NCBI GenBank assembly: GCA_022829145.1
Contig: CM040746.1
Location: 12,088,184 to 12,152,183 of the forward strand
Direction of reading: 5' to 3'
DNA: 64,000 bases
DNA from: Albula goreensis
Lineage: Eukaryota > Chordata > Actinopteri > Albuliformes > Albulidae
Each line of letters begins with the position of its first letter. The first letter of the stretch is position 1. Below the pieces are notes generated by a model that did no database searches, had not been told where the DNA came from, and saw nothing but the letters and a program-made list of their open reading frames with translations. Positions 53,370 to 59,428 of this stretch are shown in pieces. The position numbers and the translations under genes are program-made.

Positions 53370-56300
53370 GGGCATGTATATAAAAAGAGATTCTTCATTG
53401 CAATGGGATTTTCTGATAAATTTGTTACTAACAGTACTGTATTGCCTTACTGCACCAAAACCATATGAGGTTAATATCACAGTAGTGGAGAAGCGTGATG
53501 GCATAATTAATAACTCTGCTACAGCATAGCTCAGAAAAAGGAAGTGAAAATCTTTGTATTTGTTTATTTATGCTTTGGAGGAAGTGCATCTAATAAGATG
53601 AGGCAGCTCCTGGTTTGTGCGGGGGAATCTGTGGGAGTGCAGGCTGGGGGCGAAGGTCGAGGGGATACCTGCAATCTCCTCCAGAGAATTGGCTCTCATA
53701 TCTAGCAGCACGGTGCCATTAAGGATGCAGCTGCGAAGCTCAAACAGGCTGTGCAGGGACAGTGTGGCCACGTAGGGCTTGCTCCAGCGCTCGCCACCGT
53801 CCTCCACGTCCTCCTCAAACTTGAGCCACCTGCGAGCGGACCAGAGCGGAGGGGGTGAGCGCCCAGGCAGGGAGCAGGCTGGAGTTCTCTACGCAGCAGC
53901 ACCAACTTTCCCCCAGAACCCCCCAAGGGGCTCTCTCCTGAGCACTGATATCGGTCACACAGACGGTGAACCCAGGACTGAGAGTCTGTGCCACTAGAAT
54001 GACTAAACACATCTAACCCAGAATACAGAGCTCCTCTGTTGGGTTTAAAATGAGTTCCTTTGAGGACAACTGCAGCTAGCAGATGAAGAAAGTTACCAAG
54101 ACACTAAGTTACTGAGATCCTCTTCTTATATACTGCTTCAGTTTCACATTAGTGTCATTAAATTCAGAGCAATAAACATCAAAGCAAATACCTGCCAAAG
54201 AGGGAAGTGAGGTGGACTATCTTACTTTCCAAAGGTGACTTTTGCCTAAATCTCGTAGCTGGACAGCTGTTCATTTCTAGCTCTATGACACTACCAAGAA
54301 CCTGAGTCAAAGAGCCATGACTATGCATGGCAATTACAAAATGGAGGCTAATATTTGTCCCTCACACACATTGTGAAAACCCTGCATGGAAGCCACTGCG
54401 GGGCTGTTGTACAGTAAAGTCAGTATAACAGAGGCAGCTGATTGCTCCTGACCTGTGTTTGTTTTAAAAGCAGATTCCCAACCTCTCAGCTACCCCTTTA
54501 GAGTTTTGGCTTCTGAGCATTGCTCACACAGCGCAATTTAATAGAGCTTTATTTAGCCTACATCTGAACGGTTATACAACTCCCTCTCTTTATATAATAT
54601 TAACTCTGTAAGGCCACAGCAGCAGCTGCTTTGGGGAAGCCACATTAATCTCACACTCAAAACGGGCAACCATCATTGACTGTGATTTCCAATCTGTCCG
54701 GATTGATTTAGTTAATCTTTGGCACATGTGCTTATAGCAACTATGCACATAATCTTTAAGAGGAAATATCTTACATAAAGATAAAAAGAATTACCATGTA
54801 TCACAGGATGTAGCGAGAATACCAATGTAACAAGACCAGATTATGTTTACTATATTTGTTTCTATTATCTTATGACTTCATGAGTTTAATACTTGTTTCC
54901 ATTATTTTATGACTTTATCTTTGTGAGTGGGTGATCCAAATGTTGAGTTCAAAAAGTTAAGAAGAAACTGAAAACAAAAGACTACACACATTTTTAACAT
55001 CACTGTTGCATTGTCCTGACTTGCCCAGGGATTATATATAGACTAACACTGGTACAGTAAACATGATGCACTAACCTCCATGTTGATTACTATTTAAGTG
55101 AATGAAGCACAAATGTGAAAATAGCTGGCGGTAAATAAGCAAAGGAGCAGGGTGTTGAGGTGGGGGGAGGGGGATTGTACCGGGCGGTCTCTCTCCACTC
55201 AGCGTCCTCCCCCTCGCGTAGACAGATCTCGTCCAGCTCGGTGAAGAGGTCGTGAGGAATGTGCTCTTCATCATCGTCCTCCGTCCCCAAGAGGAACTGC
55301 ACCCTCTGGGATGGGGTGTCTGTGGGCCATAGGGGAGAGGGCATTGAGCCATATTCACAAATAATCCCTGGTTGTAGCTGAAGCTACTTTACACAGTAAT
55401 GATACACTTTAACTGGCATTATAGCCTCTTTAAAGTCTTTTCAAGTCAAGTCAAGCGCTGTTGAGGAAAATGTTGAAGTCATTTAGCATACAATTGTAAA
55501 GTTACCATGTTTATCCAATCATTGTTTAAAATTACAATGATGGTAATGTTTTAGTTCTGAATTTGAAAATGCAATGTTAATGTTCTGTGGATACATTTGA
55601 AGCTACACTCCAAATGTAAGTATTACAAGGAATTCACTAACTAAGTGGCTATTGAAGGGCTGTTATGTAAATGTTTGATACCGAACCCTGCATCTGTCCA
55701 AACTCTTTTCCTACGGTCTGTGTTCTCCTGGCACAACCATTAGTGTAATGAATCCATTTACAATGACACAATCACAGTTTCTTTCATGTTTTCACACAAG
55801 CGAGTCAGAAACTTCCACAGCAACGCTGTGATCAGTACAGAGCCGAGCAGCTCCAAGTCTCCGTTCCTCCTGGTGAGGTGTGAGGCACTCCTCATGTCAG
55901 ATAGGCATTGGGGAGAAACGAGCAGCACAGAACACTGCACGTTCTCAGCAGCCTGTCGTAGCACGCAAGGCACAGCAGCAACCAGGGTAAATAAAGAACC
56001 CTCTTTTCCAGGGCAGGCTTGTTTCACTCATCTCCAGTGTTGTGCTGGTTTTAAAATGTGGGACTGGGATCCGTATGGACATTAGGGGCCTGCTCTGCTC
56101 TTACTGTAGCTGGGCGAATCTCGGCCGTCGTCGACACCAGAGTCCCGCTCCCTGTCCCGTTTCCGGTGCCTGTGTCCATGGTGACGGTGTCTCCTGTGTG
56201 GCTTCCGGCCCAGGGGAACATGAACTCCAATGTACAGCGTCCGGTGGCCTTTGGAAAGGGGGAAGGCATAAGCAAATGTTAAAAGACCAAACAAGGTTGA

Positions 56301-59300
56301 GATAACCACAGGGTTACTGCTCCACAGTGCTAATGCACCACGCTAAAATGAAAAACAAACAATAAATAAACAGCCATGAATATAATACAAACTTCAAATG
56401 CTGCAAGGTCAGGACGGTGACGTTTAAATGAAAGTGGATGCATCCGGGGGACACAAAGTGGATTCTCTCCCTTCACTATATTAAACAAAGAGACATTCAT
56501 TTAAACGCTTAAGCTGGTATTGTTCCATTTTCAGTAGTTGGCCCTATCTTGATCGAAGCACAGCTGTGAGGGAAGGTGGCTAAGGTTCAGGAACGAGTGC
56601 AGCTGAAATAGCAAAGACTTGATTCCTGTTACAAATCCAATGCTACATCTGGTGTCTTTGAACCATGGGGAGGACAAAAAAAATGGGACAATCATCTAAA
56701 AGCACTGAACACTGACAAACCTTTTATCTGGGCACAGGAAGAGCACTTTAAATGTGATGCTGAAAAACATTTAGTGGAGCTTGACATATAAATCATACCA
56801 ATCTAATGGAGCTGCTGGGGAAGGCAGCTTTTAAAATCATTGTTGTTGTACCAGCTTACCTTCTTACCTATTTTTGAGGCTTAATAACATAAACAGTAAT
56901 CAGCCAAAGTCTGCTGCGGTCACACAACGTAAACAATGCCAATTAACCACATTCACATATCCATAGCTTGTATACAGTTTAAAATCCACGGGCTTCCACA
57001 AATTAATTACAATATAAGATGAACAAAAAATAAGTATGTAGTATACAGACACATACAAATGGATGACATTACATTGCTAGACAGAAGTATAAAATAAAGA
57101 ATACCACAATGAGGGTAATGAGTTGAGCTGCAGTATGAGAAGGAAAACCATCCCACAAGGAATCATTTTTTACCTTAAAATATTTTTCCCTATTTTCCCC
57201 CCAATTTTAAATACTCAATAATACTGACAAGCAATGCTCATGACGGCAATGGCTGTTGTCAATTCACACAATCTCCTCCGAAACAAATGGTAACAGCTGC
57301 CACATCTTTTTGCACTGAAACAAGAATTCAGCCTGCACAGACATAGCCAGTGGAAGACATTTTATATGCAGCTTTGTGCAGGCAGCCTGTGGCCACCCGA
57401 CTGGTCGTCGGAGACGAATGAGACACTATATTATAATGAGATAGTATAACAATCCCTTATAAAAAAATAATCAAAAAGAAATCTGGTATAAAATGCATAT
57501 GCGGTGTAGGGTATATCTCTAATATATTTACACAATGGCAGTTATAATTGTATTGTGCATATGAAGAGGGGATAGCTGACGGATGTCACAGCGGGGAGAG
57601 GATGTGGCCTGTGTCCCGCAGTGACAGTCTGAGTTTAATCCATGTCGACTTCCTTTCTCTCCCCAATCTCACCTGAGGGAGCAACACACTGCTAATGAGG
57701 CCGTCCCTTCAGGACTCCTGCAAAAAGTGGTAGGACATCCGAACCATTAGCCTTCACTGCGTAGGCAGCAAAACCACCAGTGTCAATCAGAGAGGTAGCT
57801 GCTCGAGCCTCTGTCAAAGACACTAGATAGTTTGGAAATGATGGTGAACTCCAGCAGTTTGACACTGAAAGTTCCTTACCTATTCTTCTGTATTAACAAA
57901 CAGCACATATGCCCTCTATGCCCTCCCTTATTACTCTCCATTACCCATGATGCACTGAGATCAAAACATGGAAGTCAAAGGGAAATAAAGCAGGAGTTTA
58001 ACATATTATTGTAAGGAATTCACCCTCATCCTCCATATGAACACCAGCAACTGTAACATTCTGCCATTTTATTGTTTAAAAACAATACAACACATTTTTT
58101 CATATTTTGATATGTCTGGCATGAATTAATTACATGCATGCGCAGTTCATGACTATGCAGGCCTCATGGGACCTTGGTGAAAAGAAGGAGGAGGTGGGCT
58201 TTGAAAATGAGCCCTCTCTCCCTAAATAGTACACGAGTGACATCCTGCAGCTCTATCCTGCGCCAAGACCGTGCGTGAACTGCAGCGGGTCTGCCGCATG
58301 CGAAACTGAGTCACCTGTCACGGCGCATCATGGTGGCGAAGTCACAAAACCAGTGCGCACGTGTCTGCAGGAAGCTTCTGTGCCTTTGTTGTTTCCGTCT
58401 GACACAATCCGGGGCGGGGGCTAACTCCAATATCATTCAATATGTGAAAATGGGAGACCTCAAGTAAAAACATTGCTTGCAAACGCATTGACTTGATTTT
58501 ACTAAAAACATCAGGGAGTAACTACAAATTCAAATGGAATGTTCTCACCATCCCCAAATAATTTTTCACATTGATTATGTGCTCTGATTCATTTCCCATC
58601 TATAACTGGCCTTAATGTTTTTCTCCAAGTGCCTTCGGTTTGGCATTAGAAATGTCTCCATGCAACGACATAATATGCTAACACCAGAAAAATGTGTGCT
58701 ACACAATAACTAAAAAATACTTTCCCTAACACATAGTGAGATAATCAGAAATTATGCAGCTGAAATTTTTAAGATCACTATTTTGCACAAACTGAATCAT
58801 CTTAAATAAAACAGGGGACATGTTTCCTTTGTGTGAGTGCAGTGCTGAGGATTCTAAAATAGAACATTTCTTGAGGCTGACGCAGCACTGATGTCACAGC
58901 TCGAGGATCGGAAGGAGGAATGCGCTCTCTTCTTTATTCGTGTCCCTTAACAAGAGAGTGACAAGTCAGCCCATTAACGTCCTCTCCAGATCACATCTCC
59001 ACACTGTCTCCTCAGTTTCAAATTTGGGATCGCTGATGCCCTCCTCTCTCTTACTTGTCATCATCTGTTGTGTCAGCTTTAGCTTTTGAGTCTTTTTGCA
59101 ACTCTTGACACCAAAAGACAATACCATATTGTATTTGAAGGACAAAGAACCCACTGAAACATATTTTTTCAACTCAGAGAGACAAAAAGTTATAAAACTT
59201 CCAGACAAAATCTATTTGATGTTGATTATTACTGGATGGTTTTTTTAAACTTTGTGATCTTGTACAGTGTAACAGCAAAACAAAAAATCCTCCAAGATCT

Positions 59301-59428
59301 CACAGACTCTTACAGCAGACAATTGTCCTTACAGACTCTCACTCACCTTCCAACTCTTCCTTCTCGAAGTTGGTTTTTAATAAGGACCGGGTCCCACCTC
59401 TGTCGACCACAGCCTCTTCATCGTTTCT
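21823..59428 (-). CDS. slc4a10: slc4a10 (NBCn2/NCBE) Na+-coupled bicarbonate transporter, 23 coding exons, 5' end missing
   Basis: SLC4 bicarbonate transporters of this subgroup move Na+ and HCO3- together across the plasma membrane and regulate cell pH; NBCn2 is mainly neuronal and choroid-plexus in mammals (family knowledge). Twenty-three exons were found by translation. E1-E21 total 3,003 nt (1,001 codons) and every junction keeps phase. The order is cytoplasmic band-3-like domain (E1-E10), membrane domain (E11-E21) and cytosolic tail (E21-E23). SLC4A10-specific features are SHRRHRHRGHKHRKR-like basic repeats in E2, the SPQS...DVSREN linker in E6, the tail KKKKLEDAE followed by EEQS, and the last exon with NISDEMSKT. 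Mammalian proteins are about 1,090-1,120 residues; here roughly 16 N-terminal residues are missing, and the mammalian optional cassette of about 30 residues after FSK was not found. Odd points are a GC donor after E15 and a frame conflict at E22. I cannot tell which teleost paralogue (a or b) this is. Confidence 0.95.
22135..23290. repeat. 41-bp minisatellite of about 28 units filling the intron E22-E23
   Basis: The unit (plus) reads TTTGACCTAACACCAGTGTC then TTTAGTATCAGATAAACTCA, C. Two main subtypes (GTGTCTTTAG and GAGTCTGTAG/AAT) are clustered, with broken units at about 22,744, 22,880-22,980 and 23,150-23,290. On the gene strand every unit contains GTGAGTTTATC, a consensus donor. It takes up nearly the whole 1.37-kb intron. 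Confidence 0.97.
23313..23361 (-). CDS. slc4a10: slc4a10 exon E22 with an apparent one-base frame conflict
   Basis: In phase 0 after E21 it reads [16 protein letters not shown], matching the mammalian EEEQSMLAMEDE tail at its start. The end of the exon reads GDHYK in the next frame, which would join correctly to DDPS in E23 (mammals have GHYRDDPS). The switch falls at the run of five G in GACTGGGGGATC; one more G would restore continuity. The donor is AA|GTTGAG (GT at 23,312-23,311). A second, stronger copy, GAA|GTGAGT, lies 36 nt further and would give an 85-nt exon, but an in-frame TGA precedes it. The acceptor is CTTCCAG. Confidence 0.7.
23483..23574. repeat. 27-bp tandem repeat, about 3.5 copies
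   Basis: CAGACAATCAGCTCACATTC then CTAGAGAAA recurs, with one internally deleted copy in the middle. Confidence 0.85.
23706..23993 (-). mobile_element. tRNA-derived SINE copy
   Basis: On the minus strand it has a B-box-like GTGCTCGAATCCC near 23,950, the body words TTGTCAC and TCGGAGGA shared with the 37.2 kb copy, and an A-rich 3' end (AAAAAAAGGAAAAGTAAAAA). Confidence 0.65.
25237..25716. repeat. long interrupted TG/CA array
   Basis: (TG)n with many CATG, TATG and CGTG interruptions, split in two by a 44-bp non-repetitive insert at 25,311-25,354. His-Thr and Cys-Val open frames across it are repeat artefacts. Confidence 0.95.
25311..25354 (-). repeat. duplicate of the E21 splice-donor region
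   Basis: These 44 bases match 25,717-25,760 with four differences. The latter span the last 11 nt of E21 and 33 nt of intron, so the duplicate carries a decoy donor GAG|GTACCA (GT at 25,343-25,342). Confidence 0.92.
25750..25872 (-). CDS. slc4a10: slc4a10 exon E21, last membrane helix and start of C-terminal tail
   Basis: It reads [20 protein letters not shown], then [21 protein letters not shown]. The KKKKLEDAE tail distinguishes SLC4A10 from SLC4A7 (KKKKEDD) and SLC4A8 (KKKKLDDAKK). The donor is GAG|GTACCA. The same frame stays open past the donor through the CA array to 25,303, but that extension is repeat-encoded His-Thr and not expected to be protein. Confidence 0.95.
25873..26466. other. 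slc4a10 intron E20-E21
   Basis: Nothing recognised. Confidence 0.7.
26467..26640 (-). CDS. slc4a10: slc4a10 exon E20
   Basis: It reads [20 protein letters not shown], then [20 protein letters not shown], then [39 protein letters not shown] is conserved in the Na+-coupled subgroup; two membrane helices follow. The acceptor is CCAG|TTC, the donor ATG|GTGAGC. Confidence 0.97.
26819..26887 (-). CDS. slc4a10: slc4a10 exon E19
   Basis: It reads [23 protein letters not shown]. This invariant SLC4 block contributes a membrane helix. 69 nt, phase 0 in and out; acceptor TGTAG, donor CAG|GTAAAG. Confidence 0.96.
26888..27720. other. slc4a10 intron E18-E19
   Basis: It holds a SINE 3' tail at 27.09-27.19 kb; otherwise AT-rich. 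Confidence 0.7.
27088..27186 (+). mobile_element. SINE 3' tail typical of fish genomes
   Basis: TTTGGAAAAGAGCGTCTGCT, AAAAGCCTCAATGTAAATGT closely follows the very common fish SINE ending TGGATAAGAGCGTCTGCTAAA...AATGTAAATGTAA. Confidence 0.6.
27721..27972 (-). CDS. slc4a10: slc4a10 exon E18, TM9-TM10 and following helix
   Basis: It begins [20 protein letters not shown], continues [20 protein letters not shown] and [20 protein letters not shown], and ends [37 protein letters not shown] and [18 protein letters not shown] are conserved blocks. The exon is GC-rich compared with its introns. Confidence 0.98.
27973..28971. other. slc4a10 intron E17-E18
   Basis: More than half of this intron is the Tigger-like element; the rest is unremarkable. 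Confidence 0.75.
28292..28864. mobile_element. non-autonomous Tigger/MER2-like DNA transposon
   Basis: The left part reads CAGTAGCCCCCTGTATCTGC then AAATAAACTGTTCATAAGTT; the right part has ATCTGCGGTTTTCGACCATC and AGGTCTTGGAACGTATCACC, ending GAGCTACT. This word order is that of Tigger-group (pogo) elements known from vertebrates. TA flanks at 28,290-28,291 and 28,865-28,866. No transposase frame; an internal GA microsatellite lies at 28,625-28,646. Confidence 0.65.
28972..29133 (-). CDS. slc4a10: slc4a10 exon E17, TM8
   Basis: It reads [20 protein letters not shown], then [20 protein letters not shown], then [34 protein letters not shown] is an invariant SLC4 motif. The acceptor is CATAG|CCG, the donor AAG|GTGTGG, the latter weak at positions +4 to +6. 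Confidence 0.96.
29323..29436 (-). CDS. slc4a10: slc4a10 exon E16, TM7
   Basis: It reads [20 protein letters not shown] then [18 protein letters not shown]. [14 protein letters not shown] is a family landmark. 114 nt, phase 0 in and out. The exon begins GTGAGA, which itself resembles a splice donor. Confidence 0.97.
29437..29891. other. slc4a10 GC-AG intron E15-E16
   Basis: It starts (gene strand) with GCAAGT at 29,891 and ends CTCCTCAG at 29,437. It contains a CTCF-like motif and a short CA run at 29,579-29,592. Confidence 0.85.
29830..29843 (+). promoter_or_regulatory. CTCF-like motif
   Basis: ACACTAGAGGGCGC matches 13 of 14 positions of the CTCF core consensus CCASNAGRKGGCRS. It lies about 50 nt inside the intron, just downstream of E15. 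Confidence 0.35.
29892..30053 (-). CDS. slc4a10: slc4a10 exon E15, end of loop 3 and TM6
   Basis: It reads [20 protein letters not shown], then [20 protein letters not shown], then [14 protein letters not shown]. The second pair of loop cysteines (DC.., SACG) and TM6 are present. The exon ends ACTAAA and is followed by GCAAGT, so it must use a GC donor to stay in frame with E16. Confidence 0.96.
30054..33033. other. slc4a10 intron E14-E15
   Basis: About 3 kb of AT-rich intronic DNA with a short TA/TG run at 31,211-31,236. No repeat family recognised. Confidence 0.65.
33034..33139 (-). CDS. slc4a10: slc4a10 exon E14, start of extracellular loop 3
   Basis: It reads [20 protein letters not shown] then [15 protein letters not shown]. 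The C-x-C pair matches the conserved loop cysteines. Two N-glycosylation sequons are visible, NAT and NIT. Human has a third, NLT, where this protein reads ALE. The acceptor is CTACAG|G, the donor AAG|GTAAAA. Confidence 0.95.
34318..34475 (+). mobile_element. degraded retroelement fragment of a type common in fish
   Basis: The repeated word AGAACATAAGAACATAAGAG, then AGGCCATTTACC, then AACTCTTTGTGTAAAAAAAAG closely follows the word order of a LINE-related fish repeat that I recognise from memory. Strongly diverged. Confidence 0.45.
34829..35075. mobile_element. Tc1/mariner-type repeat fragment
   Basis: CAGTCACCTCCAGAATTATT then GGCACCC matches the terminal sequence of a widespread fish Tc1/mariner-derived repeat. 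The opposite inverted end was not found, so the right boundary is a guess. Confidence 0.4.
35401..35646 (-). CDS. slc4a10: slc4a10 exon E13, TM4-TM5
   Basis: It begins [20 protein letters not shown], continues [20 protein letters not shown] and [20 protein letters not shown], and ends [39 protein letters not shown] and [13 protein letters not shown] are the classic SLC4 signatures. At 246 nt it is the second longest exon. The donor is TTC|GTTAGT. Confidence 0.98.
35647..38154. other. slc4a10 intron E12-E13
   Basis: It holds the best-preserved SINE copy (37.2-37.6 kb). The rest is unremarkable. Confidence 0.7.
37197..37612 (+). mobile_element. tRNA-derived SINE, best-preserved copy
   Basis: The head has the RNA polymerase III B box GGTTCGAATCCC at about 37,240 and an A-box-like GTAGTAAGACGTCTGCC upstream. 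A tRNA-unrelated body of about 350 bp follows and ends GAAAAATTGGGGGAAAAAC and an A-rich tail. Shared body words (TTGTCAC, TCGGAGGA) tie it to copies at 23.7 kb and 57.2 kb. Confidence 0.75.
38155..38288 (-). CDS. slc4a10: slc4a10 exon E12, TM2-TM3
   Basis: It reads [20 protein letters not shown], then [20 protein letters not shown], then FKFC. It includes [17 protein letters not shown], part of the half-helix substrate region of the SLC4 fold. The donor AA|GTAAGT splits a Lys codon. Confidence 0.97.
38289..39110. other. slc4a10 intron E11-E12
   Basis: It holds a hairpin-forming TAT/TAG/ATA trinucleotide stretch at 38,790-38,872; nothing else. Confidence 0.7.
38790..38872. repeat. compound trinucleotide repeat arranged as an inverted repeat
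   Basis: TTATTATTATTATTACTATT and AGTAGTAG on the left side, AGTAATAATAATAAC and AATAATAGTAATAA on the right, with a central GGTACT / AGTACC pair (38,826-38,831 and 38,838-38,843). Confidence 0.8.
39111..39285 (-). CDS. slc4a10: slc4a10 exon E11, first transmembrane segment
   Basis: It reads [20 protein letters not shown], then [20 protein letters not shown], then [18 protein letters not shown]. The [20 protein letters not shown] stretch is TM1, followed by the family signature [14 protein letters not shown]. The acceptor is TTTCAG|G, the donor ATT|GTAAGT. Confidence 0.97.
39286..41260. other. slc4a10 intron E10-E11
   Basis: No repeats of note. At 41.04-41.25 kb there is a pyrimidine-rich stretch with loosely repeated CACACCCACCTACAC-type words just downstream of E10. 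Confidence 0.65.
41261..41352 (-). CDS. slc4a10: slc4a10 exon E10, linker to membrane domain
   Basis: It reads [20 protein letters not shown] then [23 protein letters not shown] and GPELQRTGR match SLC4A10; the middle is variable in the family. The donor is AG|GTGAGT, and the split Arg codon completes in E11. Confidence 0.95.
41599..41745 (-). CDS. slc4a10: slc4a10 exon E9
   Basis: It reads [20 protein letters not shown], then [20 protein letters not shown], then EPPKNVPSQ. The [18 protein letters not shown] motif is a family landmark of the distal cytoplasmic domain. The exon is 147 nt, phase 0 in and out. The acceptor is CTCAG|GTT, the donor CAG|GTGAGA. Confidence 0.97.
41746..42469. other. 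slc4a10 intron E8-E9
   Basis: Nothing recognised. Confidence 0.7.
42470..42557 (-). CDS. slc4a10: slc4a10 exon E8
   Basis: It reads [20 protein letters not shown] then SIATLMTDE, the strongly conserved FLFxLLGPxGK..[15 protein letters not shown] block. The acceptor is TTAG|A, the donor GAG|GTAAGC; 88 nt. Confidence 0.97.
42558..43019. other. slc4a10 intron E7-E8
   Basis: Ordinary intronic DNA with short internal repeats of TCTGTGG near the E7 donor (42.95-43.01 kb); nothing else. Confidence 0.7.
43020..43177 (-). CDS. slc4a10: slc4a10 exon E7
   Basis: It reads [20 protein letters not shown], then [20 protein letters not shown], then [12 protein letters not shown]. It matches the conserved [21 protein letters not shown] block of the cytoplasmic domain. 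The acceptor is GTATAG|ATT, the donor CCAG|GTGAGT; 158 nt. Confidence 0.96.
43178..48179. other. slc4a10 intron E6-E7, the largest internal intron
   Basis: About 5 kb. It holds a poly-T tract at 45,853-45,878 and otherwise unique AT-rich DNA. No cassette exon matching the mammalian optional insert was recognised. Confidence 0.65.
45853..45878. repeat. poly-T tract
   Basis: An uninterrupted run of about 26 T inside the intron E6-E7. Confidence 0.95.
48180..48265 (-). CDS. slc4a10: slc4a10 exon E6, linker of cytoplasmic domain
   Basis: It reads [20 protein letters not shown] then NSAVDFSK. The SPQS and DVSREN..VDFSK landmarks match the SLC4A10 linker. In mammals an optional cassette of about 30 residues follows FSK; no matching exon was seen in the 5-kb intron downstream. 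The donor is AAG|GTAAGA. Confidence 0.93.
49056..49688. mobile_element. non-autonomous pogo/Tigger-like DNA transposon
   Basis: Left end TGGTGGCCCCCCTAATCCGG and ACACCC; right end GGGTGTCCGTTTTAAGGGG then ATCCACTG. These form imperfect terminal inverted repeats sharing CGGACACCC. TA flanks both ends (49,054-49,055 and 49,689-49,690), as expected for a TA target duplication of the Tc1/mariner-pogo superfamily. About 630 bp, with no transposase frame. Confidence 0.6.
50566..50591. repeat. (CA)n microsatellite
   Basis: A short run of about 13 CA units with one interruption. Confidence 0.95.
51400..51695. repeat. 33-bp minisatellite beside the E5 splice donor
   Basis: The unit reads ACAATACTCCTGTAAACTGG then GACACAGGATGGA. 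The last copies start at 51,602, 51,635 and 51,668, exactly 33 apart; earlier copies are increasingly degenerate back to about 51,400. Because 33 is a multiple of 3, frames stay open across the array on both strands; these are not genes. Confidence 0.9.
51717..51905 (-). CDS. slc4a10: slc4a10 exon E5
   Basis: It reads [20 protein letters not shown], then [20 protein letters not shown], then [22 protein letters not shown]. The [11 protein letters not shown] and [13 protein letters not shown] motifs place it in the NBCn/NDCBE subgroup. The donor ATG|GTTAGC is followed almost at once by a 33-bp minisatellite in the intron. Confidence 0.96.
51906..53668. other. slc4a10 intron E4-E5
   Basis: It holds a TA microsatellite at 53,309-53,367. 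The remainder is AT-rich and unremarkable. Confidence 0.7.
53309..53367. repeat. (TA)n microsatellite
   Basis: An uninterrupted TA dinucleotide run of about 29 units in the intron E4-E5. Confidence 0.97.
53669..53829 (-). CDS. slc4a10: slc4a10 exon E4, core of band-3-like cytoplasmic domain
   Basis: It reads [20 protein letters not shown], then [20 protein letters not shown], then [13 protein letters not shown]. This is the most conserved stretch of the SLC4 cytoplasmic domain ([10 protein letters not shown]...GERWSKP...SLHSLFELR). The exon is more GC-rich than its flanks. The acceptor is CTCGCAG|G, the donor GCAG|GTATCC. Confidence 0.97.
53830..55180. other. slc4a10 intron E3-E4
   Basis: Ordinary intronic DNA; nothing recognised apart from a G/T-rich stretch before the E3 donor. 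Confidence 0.7.
55181..55319 (-). CDS. slc4a10: slc4a10 exon E3
   Basis: It reads [18 protein letters not shown], then [20 protein letters not shown], then AEWRETA. The acidic [15 protein letters not shown] segment is a hallmark of NBCn2. The residue after DEIC is Leu here and Trp in human as I recall it. The acceptor is CCACAG, the donor CG|GTACAA; 139 nt. Confidence 0.96.
55320..56104. other. slc4a10 intron E2-E3
   Basis: Ordinary intronic DNA; nothing recognised. A short ORF shadow at 55.8-56.0 kb has no family resemblance. Confidence 0.7.
56105..56248 (-). CDS. slc4a10: slc4a10 exon E2
   Basis: It encodes [13 protein letters not shown] followed by a His/Arg-rich stretch ([19 protein letters not shown]) and [13 protein letters not shown]. 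This basic, disordered segment is typical of the N-terminal region of electroneutral SLC4 members and has been linked to autoinhibition and IRBIT binding in relatives (family knowledge). The acceptor is TCCAAAG after a long pyrimidine tract, the donor A|GTAAGA. 144 nt, in phase with both neighbours. Confidence 0.95.
57175..57420 (-). mobile_element. tRNA-derived SINE, 5'-truncated copy
   Basis: On the minus strand it shares TCGGAGGAG followed by the 3' tail AATTGGGGGGAAAATAGGG with the copy at 37.2 kb, and ends in an A-rich stretch. The tRNA head is not recognisable. It is well diverged, hence old. Confidence 0.6.
58200..58440 (-). promoter_or_regulatory. candidate internal promoter / alternative first exon of slc4a10
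   Basis: About eleven CpG within roughly 110 bp, unusual in this AT-rich window, plus GGGGCGGGG (Sp1-like). On the gene strand there is GCCACCATGATG (ATG at 58,331) followed after 17 nt by CAG|GTGACT; a weaker donor after 10 nt would be in phase with E2. Mammalian NBCn2 is known to have alternative N-termini. Only the sequence signals are seen; use is inferred. Confidence 0.3.
59347..59428 (-). CDS. slc4a10: slc4a10 exon E1 (second coding exon of the family)
   Basis: It reads [15 protein letters not shown] then [12 protein letters not shown], plus one base of the next codon. This corresponds to residues just after the mammalian N-terminus ([15 protein letters not shown]). The acceptor is CCACAG|AGA and the donor GAAG|GTGAGT; 82 nt, phase 0 in, phase 1 out. 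The presence of an acceptor shows that the exon with the start codon lies further upstream and is outside the window. Confidence 0.93.

Larger units (their letters stand above)
56249..59346. other. slc4a10 intron E1-E2
   Basis: It contains the CpG-rich patch at 58.2-58.4 kb and a SINE copy at 57.2-57.4 kb. Nothing else is recognised. Confidence 0.7.

Noticed and set aside
21941-59428. Assignment to slc4a8 or slc4a7
   Set aside because: The E6 linker, the [13 protein letters not shown] tail and the NISDEMSKT last exon fit SLC4A10 better than SLC4A8 or SLC4A7 as I recall those proteins.
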